Below are positions 35,683 through 43,638 of a stretch of DNA of 64,000 nt, piece by piece. The DNA is from Paraglaciecola sp. L3A3 (lineage in GTDB: Bacteria; Pseudomonadota; Gammaproteobacteria; Enterobacterales; Alteromonadaceae). The stretch is from the NCBI RefSeq assembly GCF_009796765.1, contig NZ_CP047023.1:2339501-2403500 (forward strand), read 5' to 3'. The position numbers and the translations under genes were made by a program. Each line of letters begins with the position of its first letter. Positions within the stretch are counted from its first letter, which is position 1. Below the pieces are notes generated by a model. That model was not told where the DNA came from, ran no database searches, and saw only the letters and a list, made by a program, of their open reading frames with translations.

Positions 35683-36702
35683 ATGAAAGCTGTAGTGTGT
35701 GTTAAACCAGGTGTTCTTGAATATAAACAAGTAGAGAAACCGCAGCCAAAAGCTGGCGAAGTTCTGGTAAAAATTAAATCAATTGGTGTATGTGGTACTG
35801 ATATCCATGCATATGGTGGCAATCAACCCTTTTTTGAATATCCACGAGTTCTTGGCCATGAGCTATCCGGTGTTGTTGAAGATGCAGGATCAGATGTTGA
35901 CCTTGAGAAAGGTAAAGCTGTTTACATCATCCCTTATATCAGTTGCCAAGAATGCGTTGCTTGTCGAAATGGCAAAGGTAATTGCTGTACGAACATCGAA
36001 GTGTTAGGCGTTCACCGCGATGGCGGTATGTGTGAATATATCTGTGTGCCCAAAGAATATGTAGTGCAAACCGATGGGTTAAGCTTTAACGATTTAGCGG
36101 TTGTTGAATGTTTCTCAATTGGGGCTCATGCGGTTAACCGTGCTGAAATTAAAAGCTCTGATACTGTTTTAGTGTTGGGTTCTGGCCCTATTGGAATTGG
36201 CGCTATTCAATTTGCCAAAATGTCGGGGGCTAAAGTATTAGTGTCTGATGTGGCACAAGAAAAGCTTGATTTTTGCCGTGAAAAATATGCTGTTGATGGT
36301 CTTGTTGATGCACTAGGCGATGTGACAGAACAATTAAGAGTACTGACAAACGGTGATTTCCCTACCGTCATTATTGACTGTACCGGTAATGTTAAAGCAA
36401 TGGAGTCTACTATTGGTAATTTGGCCCATGGTGGAAAAATTGTTTTTGTTAGTGTTGTGAAAGCTGATATTTCTTTTAATGATCCTGAGTTCCATAAACG
36501 TGAAACTACTCTTTTAGGTAGTAGAAACGCCACTCGAAAAGATTTTGAAAATGTGGTTGATGGACTTAAAAATGGTACTTTAAAAAGTGAAGGTTTTATT
36601 ACTCACTCGACTAAATTCAGTACAATGATTGAAAGCTTTCAAGATTGGACAAAACCAGGTTCAGGCGTAATTAAAGCCGTAATTGAGATGGATAATGCTT
36701 AA
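35683..36702 (+). CDS. Zinc-dependent alcohol dehydrogenase (L-galactonate/fucose pathway type)
   Basis: A 339-residue medium-chain dehydrogenase. Catalytic zinc ligands are C37 (VCGTD) and H59-E60 (LGHE). Structural zinc is held by C88, C91, C94 and C102. The NAD-binding motif VLGSGPIGIGA is near residue 163. The family is close to E. coli LgoD/YjjN (L-galactonate 5-dehydrogenase) and other sugar-acid or sugar dehydrogenases. It overlaps the lactonase gene by eight bases (ATGCTTAA), which argues that it acts in the same sugar-to-aldonate route, either on the free sugar or on an aldonate. Substrate unproven. Confidence 0.85.
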   Translation: MKAVVCVKPGVLEYKQVEKPQPKAGEVLVKIKSIGVCGTDIHAYGGNQPFFEYPRVLGHELSGVVEDAGSDVDLEKGKAVYIIPYISCQECVACRNGKGNCCTNIEVLGVHRDGGMCEYICVPKEYVVQTDGLSFNDLAVVECFSIGAHAVNRAEIKSSDTVLVLGSGPIGIGAIQFAKMSGAKVLVSDVAQEKLDFCREKYAVDGLVDALGDVTEQLRVLTNGDFPTVIIDCTGNVKAMESTIGNLAHGGKIVFVSVVKADISFNDPEFHKRETTLLGSRNATRKDFENVVDGLKNGTLKSEGFITHSTKFSTMIESFQDWTKPGSGVIKAVIEMDNA

Positions 36703-37528
36703 AATTGATTCACACCAGCACTTCTGGGTTTTTACAGAACAGGACTATGGTTGGATCGGTGAAGAAGAACAAGTTATCAAACAAGACTTTTTACCAGAGC
36801 AACTATCAGGATTATTAACCGAAAATAATTTTGATGGTTGTATTGCGGTTCAAGCTAGACAAACAATAGAAGAAACCAATTGGTTAGTTGAATTAGCTGA
36901 AAATAATAATTTTGTTAAAGGTGTAGTGGGGTGGATTAATTTAAAAGCTGATGATCTAACTCAGCAGTTATCTCAATATCAAAACACCCCATGTATTAAA
37001 GGGTTTCGCCACGTTTTACAAGGTGAAACCGACCCTAACTTTATGTTAGAAAGCAAATTTGTAAGGGGACTTAATACCCTAGCTCAACTTGGCTATCGGT
37101 ATGATTTATTAATTTTTGCTCATCAACTCCCTCAAGCTTTACAGTTAGTTAAATTAGTTCCGAATTTAAATATAGTTGTGGATCATATTGCCAAACCTAC
37201 GATTAAGTCTGGTTTAGCCTTTGATGAATGGCAAACCGCTATGTTAGCTCTTGGTCAATATGAAAATGTATATTGTAAAGTGTCGGGTATGGTTACCGAA
37301 GCAGATCCCAAAAATTGGCAGAAAAGTGATTTCACCCCTTATTTAGATACCGTTTTTCATGCATTTGGTGAAAATCGGATTATGTTTGGATCGGATTGGC
37401 CAGTGTGTTTATTAGGCGGTTCATATGTCGATATTAAACAAATTGTGGTTGAATATGTTGAGTCTCATTGTCCTGAAGCATTCGACAAAATCTTTGGTAC
37501 TAATGCAGTAGAATTTTACCAACTGTAA
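36695..37528 (+). CDS. Amidohydrolase family 2 sugar lactonase
   Basis: A protein of about 277 residues with a COG3618-type TIM barrel. The HQHFW motif at residues 5-9 and the conserved late segment MFGSDWPVCLLGG near 228 carry the metal and catalytic residues; VVDHIAKP near 161 is also typical. Members are L-fucono- and L-rhamnono-1,4-lactonases. The ATG at 36695 overlaps the stop of the dehydrogenase gene, so the two are coupled: dehydrogenase makes the lactone and this opens it. A TTG at 36683 is less likely. Confidence 0.85.
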   Translation: MLKIDSHQHFWVFTEQDYGWIGEEEQVIKQDFLPEQLSGLLTENNFDGCIAVQARQTIEETNWLVELAENNNFVKGVVGWINLKADDLTQQLSQYQNTPCIKGFRHVLQGETDPNFMLESKFVRGLNTLAQLGYRYDLLIFAHQLPQALQLVKLVPNLNIVVDHIAKPTIKSGLAFDEWQTAMLALGQYENVYCKVSGMVTEADPKNWQKSDFTPYLDTVFHAFGENRIMFGSDWPVCLLGGSYVDIKQIVVEYVESHCPEAFDKIFGTNAVEFYQL

Positions 37529-37557
37529 ATTACCGTTAGATATAAAATATTAGACAT

Positions 37558-37585
37558 AAAAAAGCGATCTTCTGATCGCTTTTTA
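37558..37585. terminator. Bidirectional terminator between lactonase and dehydratase genes
   Basis: AAAAAGCGATC and GATCGCTTTTT form a perfect 11-bp stem with a TTCT loop (37559-37584), between convergent genes. Confidence 0.85.
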
Positions 37586-37637
37586 GTTCGTGAAATGTTT
37601 ATCACCTAATCAGAAAGAGAGTAGGTGATTAGTTTAT

Positions 37638-39182
37638 TTATAGTGTTACACCATTTTTCCAAATGGCGACTTCACGATTATCGTTGATTTCATTATTGGT
37701 TAATTTTCCTGAGGCCACCTCTAAAATATAATCAAATAACTTGTCTGCACATTCATCTACGTCTAACCCACTATCTAAAATCTGACCGGCGTTAAAGTCA
37801 ATCCAGTGTGCTTTACGTGTAGCAAGATCAGAGTTAGAGGCTATTTTGATTGTCGGTACCGGAAAGCCTAAGGGGGTTCCTCGCCCTGTGGTAAATAACA
37901 CTATATTAGCGCCAGCAGCGGCGAGAGCAGTAGATGACACAGCATCATTCCCAGGGCTTTGTAAAAGCGTTAAACCAGGATTAAGTGAGGCTTTCATTCC
38001 GTAACCAATAACTTCATTGATAATAGCTTTCCCGCCTTTTTGAATTGCTCCTAATGATTTTTCTTCTAGGGTAGTCAAACCGCCAGCTTTATTACCAGGT
38101 GATGGGTTTTCATATATAGGTTGATTATTTTTAATGAAATATTGTTTAAATTCATCTACTAACTCGACGATTTGCTGGAAAACCTCTTTAGTTTGAGCTC
38201 GGTCCATTAATACTTGTTCTGCACCAAACATTTCAGGAGTTTCGGTTAAAATAACTCGGCCGCCATAGTTTGTTAATTTATCGGTTATTCTACCCACAAT
38301 GGAATTAGCTGTCAGACCACTAAAACCATCTGAGCCACCACATTTCATTCCCAAAGATAACTTTGATACTGGCTGTGGGGTACGCACGTCGTTAGACATT
38401 TCCGCTAGTAATTGTTCAACGCAGTTTATGCCTTCATCAATTTCATTGGATACTTCTTGGGAATTATAATAACGAATGCGACTTTTATCTAAGCCAGTCG
38501 TTGAGGCAATAAGACTAGATAGTTGGTTGTTCTCGCAACCTAGACCAATAACTAAAACACCACCAGCATTGGCGTGTTGGATCATACTAGCCAAAATGTT
38601 TTTAGTGTTAGATAAGTCATCACCTAGTTGTGAGCAACCATAAGGGTGAGTAATGGCAATAAAGTCATCAGCTTTACCTGCAAACTTTTGTCGGCATAAG
38701 TCGGTAATACGCTTAGCCGCTTGGTTGACACATCCGACTGTATTGATGACCCATATTTCGTTGCGAATACCAACTTGACCATTTTTACGTAAATAACCAT
38801 TAAAAGTCGGACAGTTTTTTTCAACTACAGGAATATCTGGTTGAGTTGAATAGTGAAATGATTCACTACCATCTAATTTAGTTGCTAAATTCTGACTGTG
38901 AACATGTTCACCAGACTTTATATCTTGGGTTGCTTTGCCAATGGTATAGCCATATTTAATGACACCTTGGTCTTGTTTGATGTCTGCAATTGCAATTTTA
39001 TGTCCGGGAGTAATATCTTCACTTAATTCGATCTCACGGTTTGCTATATTCAGTTTAGCCCCTTTGGATAAGGGTTTTATCGCTACTATGACGTTATCAT
39101 CTGGATGAACTTGAATGATTAATCGTTCATTAGTATTTGTAGTATTTGTTAAGTCTTGCACAATATTTCCAACAATAGCCAA
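37638..39182 (-). CDS. UxaA family aldonate dehydratase
   Basis: A 514-residue protein with both parts of altronate dehydratase: an N-terminal SAF-like domain (about residues 15-95) and the main UxaA domain (about 125-510). Signatures are YLRKNGQVGIRNEIW, THPYGCSQLGDD near 180, MKCGGSDGFSGLTANS near 282 and the iron-binding Cys residues they contain. It dehydrates a sugar acid to a 2-keto-3-deoxy acid. With FucP and a lactonase next door, L-fuconate or L-galactonate/altronate are likely substrates; Campylobacter uses a UxaA-type protein in fucose use. It is divergent from the permease gene. Confidence 0.85.
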   Translation of the reverse strand: MAIVGNIVQDLTNTTNTNERLIIQVHPDDNVIVAIKPLSKGAKLNIANREIELSEDITPGHKIAIADIKQDQGVIKYGYTIGKATQDIKSGEHVHSQNLATKLDGSESFHYSTQPDIPVVEKNCPTFNGYLRKNGQVGIRNEIWVINTVGCVNQAAKRITDLCRQKFAGKADDFIAITHPYGCSQLGDDLSNTKNILASMIQHANAGGVLVIGLGCENNQLSSLIASTTGLDKSRIRYYNSQEVSNEIDEGINCVEQLLAEMSNDVRTPQPVSKLSLGMKCGGSDGFSGLTANSIVGRITDKLTNYGGRVILTETPEMFGAEQVLMDRAQTKEVFQQIVELVDEFKQYFIKNNQPIYENPSPGNKAGGLTTLEEKSLGAIQKGGKAIINEVIGYGMKASLNPGLTLLQSPGNDAVSSTALAAAGANIVLFTTGRGTPLGFPVPTIKIASNSDLATRKAHWIDFNAGQILDSGLDVDECADKLFDYILEVASGKLTNNEINDNREVAIWKNGVTL

Positions 39183-39248
39183 ATCTTAGGTTGAATATAC
39201 CATTTATATTTGAATGTGTTAATTTATAAATGATTAATTAATTCTTAA

Positions 39249-39264
39249 CATTTGTTAACAAATG
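39249..39264. promoter_or_regulatory. 16-bp perfect palindrome between dehydratase and permease genes
   Basis: CATTTGTTAACAAATG lies in the 129-bp divergent promoter region, 67 bases from the dehydratase start and 48 from the permease start. Its core TGTTAACAAA recurs at 49392-49401, before the DUF1080 gene. It is a good candidate operator for the local IclR protein or another regulator, unproven. Confidence 0.45.
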
Positions 39265-39311
39265 GTGCATAGTTCTTTTATAACAATTAAAAAGTCATCA
39301 TGGAGTAAATA

Positions 39312-40727
39312 ATGAGTGTAGGTTCTACCAAAAATGAGCAAAATTTAGCAAGTGGCAACACTAAACCTAAAATATTAGAAGCTAAATATATTCTACCTTT
39401 TATATTAGTAGCCAGTTTATTTCCTTTGTGGGGATTTGCTAACGATGTGACCAATCCTTTGGTTAAAGCATTTAAAGATATCTTTTTGATTTCCAATGCT
39501 CAAAGTAGTTTAGTCCAGTTTGCTTTCTATTTAGGTTATGGTGTTATGGCAATACCAGCGGCTATTTTTATTCGTAAATATTCTTATAAGTCAGGTATTT
39601 TGCTAGGTTTAGCTTTGTACGCATTGGGCGCGTCTTTATTCATTCCTGCTTCTTTATATATAGAGTTTAATTTCTTTCTTGCAGCACTTTGGATCTTGAC
39701 CTGTGGATTAGCATTATTAGAAACTACCGCCAATCCTTATGTATTATCAATGGGCCATCCAGATACATCAACTCAACGATTAAACTTAGCTCAGGCATTT
39801 AATCCAATTGGCTCACTAACCGGCATGATGATCGCTTCTAGCTATATTTTGAGCGAGTTAAAAGTTGCAGAGTTTCGTGCTGAAGAGCAAGCCTCTAATC
39901 CAGAATATGCCAATATGTTACCCTCAGTGGTTGACGGTAAATTAACTGATGCTTTAGTCAATTTTGCACAAACTAATCCTATTGAACATCAAGCAATGCA
40001 AGCCGCTGATTTGATAACGGTTCGTGGGCCATATGTTGCTATAGCAGTTGTTGTCGCTATATTGTTTTTTGTATTCTTATTTAACAAGTTACCAAAAACT
40101 ATCTCCCACGAGCATCCATTAACCGGCAAAGAATTAAAAGAAACGTTTGCTCGATTAATTGCCAATAAATGTTATCTAGAAGGTGTTGTTGCTCAAGCAT
40201 TTTATGTGGGGGCACAAATTATGTGTTGGACCTTTGTTATTCATTACGGAATGACATCTGTTGGTTTAACAGCTTCTGAAGCTCAATCTTATAATATTGT
40301 TGCTATGTCTATTTTCTTAGCTAGTCGCTTCATTTGTTTCTTCTTACTTAGTTTTATACGTCCTGGGCAATTGCTAATGATATTAGCCGCAGGTGGTTTT
40401 GCTTTAACTATCCCAACTATTTTTGTTGGTGGCATGACAGGTTTATATTGTTTAGTGGGAATATCTGCTTGTATGTCTTTAATGTTTCCTACTATCTATG
40501 GTATTGCATTAAAAGGTATGGGAGACGATGCAAGTTTAGCTTCAGCAGGACTGGTCATGGCTATTGTTGGTGGGGCGCTAATGCCACCCATGCAAGGAGC
40601 ATTAATTGATAGTGGTGAACTAATATCAGGCGTTCCTTCTGTACAGAGTTCATTTATTTTACCTGCAATTTGTTTTGTGATGATTTGTCTCTTTGGGTAT
40701 AGAGCCCATGTTAAATATAAAATATAG
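39312..40727 (+). CDS. fucP: FucP-type sugar:proton symporter (MFS)
   Basis: A 471-residue permease with twelve helices and clear similarity to E. coli FucP throughout: LFPLWGFANDVTNPLVKAF in helix 1, QFAFYLGYGVMAIPA, LALLETTANPYVL with the conserved Glu, and a late MGDDASLASAGLVMAIVGGA. Where E. coli FucP has the proton-coupling Asp46, this protein reads Asn, with an Asp three positions earlier, as in several related sugar permeases. It should bring L-fucose, L-galactose or a similar hexose across the inner membrane. A GGAG site precedes the ATG. Confidence 0.85.
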   Translation: MSVGSTKNEQNLASGNTKPKILEAKYILPFILVASLFPLWGFANDVTNPLVKAFKDIFLISNAQSSLVQFAFYLGYGVMAIPAAIFIRKYSYKSGILLGLALYALGASLFIPASLYIEFNFFLAALWILTCGLALLETTANPYVLSMGHPDTSTQRLNLAQAFNPIGSLTGMMIASSYILSELKVAEFRAEEQASNPEYANMLPSVVDGKLTDALVNFAQTNPIEHQAMQAADLITVRGPYVAIAVVVAILFFVFLFNKLPKTISHEHPLTGKELKETFARLIANKCYLEGVVAQAFYVGAQIMCWTFVIHYGMTSVGLTASEAQSYNIVAMSIFLASRFICFFLLSFIRPGQLLMILAAGGFALTIPTIFVGGMTGLYCLVGISACMSLMFPTIYGIALKGMGDDASLASAGLVMAIVGGALMPPMQGALIDSGELISGVPSVQSSFILPAICFVMICLFGYRAHVKYKI

Positions 40728-40730
40728 TTA

Positions 40731-40742
40731 ATTGTATACAAT
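40731..40742. promoter_or_regulatory. Palindrome upstream of the GH117 gene
   Basis: ATTGTATACAAT is a perfect 12-bp palindrome, three bases after the permease stop and 52 before the GH117 start. GntR-type sugar-acid regulators bind palindromes of this form, but no GntR gene is in the window. Confidence 0.35.
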
Positions 40743-40794
40743 AATTCTTTATGTTGTTTTAATATGATGAAGGGCTTTTTTGGGGGAGTAAATT

Positions 40795-42057
40795 TTGACA
40801 ATTAAAATAAATAAAACAACTGTTTCGGCGTTAGCATTAAGTCTGTCTTTACAAGCTTGTATTGTGCATGTTGATGCTCATAAAACGGATAATACTGAGA
40901 AAACCTATGCACAGTATTCTCAACAAGATTTAGATTATCTAGCCATCAGTAATCCGAATAAAATGAGTGCGGCATCTAAACGAGCGCTAGAGCGTAATTA
41001 TCATAAAAATGAAGAATGGTTCGGTCATTTTAGAAAGCAGACATTAAAAGGTGATTTTGCCTATGAGCCAGGAGTTGTTCGCCGAGATCCGAGTAAAGTC
41101 TTATTTATTGATGGACTTTATTACACTTGGTATTCCAAATCTGTAGGAGAGAGTTACGGCTTTGGCACAGGTGATCCTGATGCAAAAGTGTTTCCTTGGG
41201 ATAAAACACAAATTTGGTATGCCAGTTCAAAAGATGGAGAAACCTGGAAAGAGTTAGGCATGGCAGTGGGTGAAGGACAAAAAGGGGATTACGATGATCG
41301 ATCTTTGTTTACTCCAGAAATACTAGCGTACAATGGAAAGTATTATCTGGTCTATCAAACTATTAAAGCGCCATACACTAACCGCGTTAAGAACCAAGTA
41401 GGTATGGCCATTGCCGATAGTCCTCATGGCCCTTGGAAAAAACTTGATAAGCCAATTTTATCAGCTGCGGATAATGGTATATGGGATGGCAATGAAGACA
41501 ACCGTTTTTTAGTTAAAAAACAGGGCGATTTTGATAGCCATAAAGTTCACGATCCAACACTTGTAATCCATGGTGATAAGTTTCACTTGTACTACAAAGG
41601 CGAACGTATGGGGGAGCGCACTACTGCTGGCGGCAGAGAGATCCGTTGGGGAGTAGCCATTGCAGATAATCCCCAAGGTCCCTACATTAAGTCTGAGTCT
41701 AACCCCATCACCCAAAGTGGCCATGAGTTAGCCATATGGAATTACCGAGACGGCGTCGCTATGATCTCTTGTAAAGATGGGCCAGAGCAGGGCACTATGC
41801 AATATTCAAATGATGGGATTAACTTTGAAATTATGTCGTATATTCGCGAAGTGCCAGATGCCATAGGTACAGTCATGTCACTTGATGGTGATAAATACCC
41901 TGGGGCGGCCCTTGAATGGGGATTATCACACGAGTACCACATTCCTGAAGGTAAGCAATGGTTCGAAGGCTATAACTATATCACTAAGTTTACTTTCAAA
42001 CCTAACAGAGGCTCAAAACGAAGTGAGTCTGTTATGGTTCAAAAGGAAAAAGATTAA
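40795..42057 (+). CDS. GH117 family glycoside hydrolase lipoprotein
   Basis: A 420-residue lipoprotein (lipobox SLQAC, Cys22) with a five-bladed beta-propeller. The family core is strikingly kept: GDYDDRSLFTPEIL near residue 162, NRVKNQVGMAIADSPHGPW, DSHKVHDPTL near 245, GGREIRWGVAIADNPQGPY and SGHELAIW. These are GH117 features; characterised members release 3,6-anhydro-L-galactose from agar oligosaccharides. The TTG start follows GGGGGAG by six bases. It probably acts in the periplasm, anchored to a membrane. Related GH117 clades of unknown activity exist, so the exact substrate is open. Confidence 0.88.
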   Translation: MTIKINKTTVSALALSLSLQACIVHVDAHKTDNTEKTYAQYSQQDLDYLAISNPNKMSAASKRALERNYHKNEEWFGHFRKQTLKGDFAYEPGVVRRDPSKVLFIDGLYYTWYSKSVGESYGFGTGDPDAKVFPWDKTQIWYASSKDGETWKELGMAVGEGQKGDYDDRSLFTPEILAYNGKYYLVYQTIKAPYTNRVKNQVGMAIADSPHGPWKKLDKPILSAADNGIWDGNEDNRFLVKKQGDFDSHKVHDPTLVIHGDKFHLYYKGERMGERTTAGGREIRWGVAIADNPQGPYIKSESNPITQSGHELAIWNYRDGVAMISCKDGPEQGTMQYSNDGINFEIMSYIREVPDAIGTVMSLDGDKYPGAALEWGLSHEYHIPEGKQWFEGYNYITKFTFKPNRGSKRSESVMVQKEKD

Positions 42058-42060
42058 CCA

Positions 42061-43572
42061 TTATTCCATCAGCGTTTGCAAATATTCAGCATGACTCGGT
42101 AAGATATTAACTTGCGCACCGATTGATTGGTTTACAGATTGAAAAAACGCTAAGGCTTGTTCTTTTGAACAGGCCTTATTCTTTTGCGACAGATTACTGG
42201 GAAACACATTTTGCCCAGTTAATACTTGTAACCAGCTTTGGTACGGGAAAATGCAGCCATTACTTAAGGTAATTTGACCAGTGGTATCGTACTGTTGCAA
42301 TTTATTGTGTAAGGAATGGGGTATCTCCATCTGCTGGCAATATCGCCAAAATTCAGAATCATTCCGTTTTGTGGTGCAATAATGCATTAATAAAAAATCT
42401 CTTATTTCTTCCGCATCCTGTTGATACTCTTTATTAAACTTATCTTTTATCAGCTCTTTGTTAGCGGGAGAGAGTAACGCATCTTTTAAAGCAAAAGCAT
42501 GTTTTTGGATCATATGAATACTTGTAGATTCTAGTGGTTCAAAAAATCCACTGGACAAGCCAATTGCAATACTATTTTTAAACCATGGCTGTTTTAAGTG
42601 GCCGGTGTCGAATTTTATTTCCTTAGCATCAGTGATTATTTTTTCCTTTTCTAACGCTCGTTCTAATTCACTTAACGTTTGTTCATAGGTAGAAAACTCA
42701 CTGGCATAAACATAACCATTACCACGTCTATTTTGTAATGGTATTTGCCATCTCCATCCGTTTTTCATTGCAGTAGAACGGGTATAAGGAACAGGGACTT
42801 CATCAGATTGCGTTTGAATTGCAATGGCAGAATCGCAAGGTAAATATTGCTTGTATGAAATAAATGGAACTTTAAGCGCATGTTTATTTAATAAACCTCG
42901 AGTACCCGAACAGTCTACAAATAGTTGGCCGTTAATATATTGTCCATCGGATAGGATTAAACTTTGTATTTCACCGGCTTGATCAAGAGAAACAGATTTC
43001 ACCGTTCCATTGATGTGTTTAACATCATTATCAACGGCAAATGTTTTTAGCAAGGTCGCTAATAATGAGGCGTCAAAATGAAAAGCGTAAAACAGCCCTG
43101 CTAAAGGATAATAATCACTTGCGTTATGGTTTAAAGGTAAAGTGTGAGGGGGATTAAATTTATTACTATAAGCCGCTAAAGCAGTAGGCGAAAATGCATT
43201 CAAAGGAGGCAAATCAAGCTCTTCTCTGAATTGTAACCAAAGATCGGTGAAGGTTGAATCTTGGTAAGAACTACCTACTAAACCAAAAGCATGCATATAA
43301 GAAGCGTTGATTTGGTGCCAATCCTGGAAGTGGATACCATATTTAAAGGTAGCGTTGAGTTGTTTAACTAAATCTTGTTGCTCAATTTCTAGATAGGACA
43401 ATAAATTGACTATCGGAGGAATGGTTGCTTCACCGACACCAACGGCAGGAATGTCCGAGCTTTCGATGAGCGAAATAGAATAAGATTCTTTAGGTAACGC
43501 TTTAGCTAATACTGAGGCAGTGATCCAGCCTGCTGTGCCACCACCTACTATAACTATATTTTCTTTGTTCAT
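42061..43572 (-). CDS. Flavin-dependent tryptophan halogenase family protein
   Basis: A 503-residue FAD-dependent halogenase homologue. The FAD-binding VGGGTAGW motif lies at residues 9-16, the catalytic Lys in ATFKYGIHFQDW at K77, the WxWxIP motif is kept (W273 to P278), and the Glu of FFEPLEST is at E348. All hallmark residues of active enzymes are present. No secondary-metabolite genes are nearby; instead it follows a TonB-receptor and lipoprotein gene pair, as such halogenases often do in marine and Caulobacter-type bacteria. Its substrate may be free Trp, an indole or a peptide. It shares the 3' end region with the GH117 gene, three bases apart. Confidence 0.9.
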   Translation of the reverse strand: MNKENIVIVGGGTAGWITASVLAKALPKESYSISLIESSDIPAVGVGEATIPPIVNLLSYLEIEQQDLVKQLNATFKYGIHFQDWHQINASYMHAFGLVGSSYQDSTFTDLWLQFREELDLPPLNAFSPTALAAYSNKFNPPHTLPLNHNASDYYPLAGLFYAFHFDASLLATLLKTFAVDNDVKHINGTVKSVSLDQAGEIQSLILSDGQYINGQLFVDCSGTRGLLNKHALKVPFISYKQYLPCDSAIAIQTQSDEVPVPYTRSTAMKNGWRWQIPLQNRRGNGYVYASEFSTYEQTLSELERALEKEKIITDAKEIKFDTGHLKQPWFKNSIAIGLSSGFFEPLESTSIHMIQKHAFALKDALLSPANKELIKDKFNKEYQQDAEEIRDFLLMHYCTTKRNDSEFWRYCQQMEIPHSLHNKLQQYDTTGQITLSNGCIFPYQSWLQVLTGQNVFPSNLSQKNKACSKEQALAFFQSVNQSIGAQVNILPSHAEYLQTLME

Positions 43573-43590
43573 AAAATGTCTTCAATCAAT

Positions 43591-43617
43591 AAAAAAGCCT
43601 GCAATTGCAGGCTTTTA
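43591..43617 (-). terminator. Terminator between the lipoprotein and halogenase genes
   Basis: AAAAGCCTGCAA and TTGCAGGCTTTT form a perfect 24-bp palindrome (43593-43616) with A/T runs on both sides. It would end transcripts from the receptor and lipoprotein genes, and read-through would set halogenase expression. Confidence 0.75.
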
Positions 43618-43638
43618 GTTTCGACGATAATAGTATTA

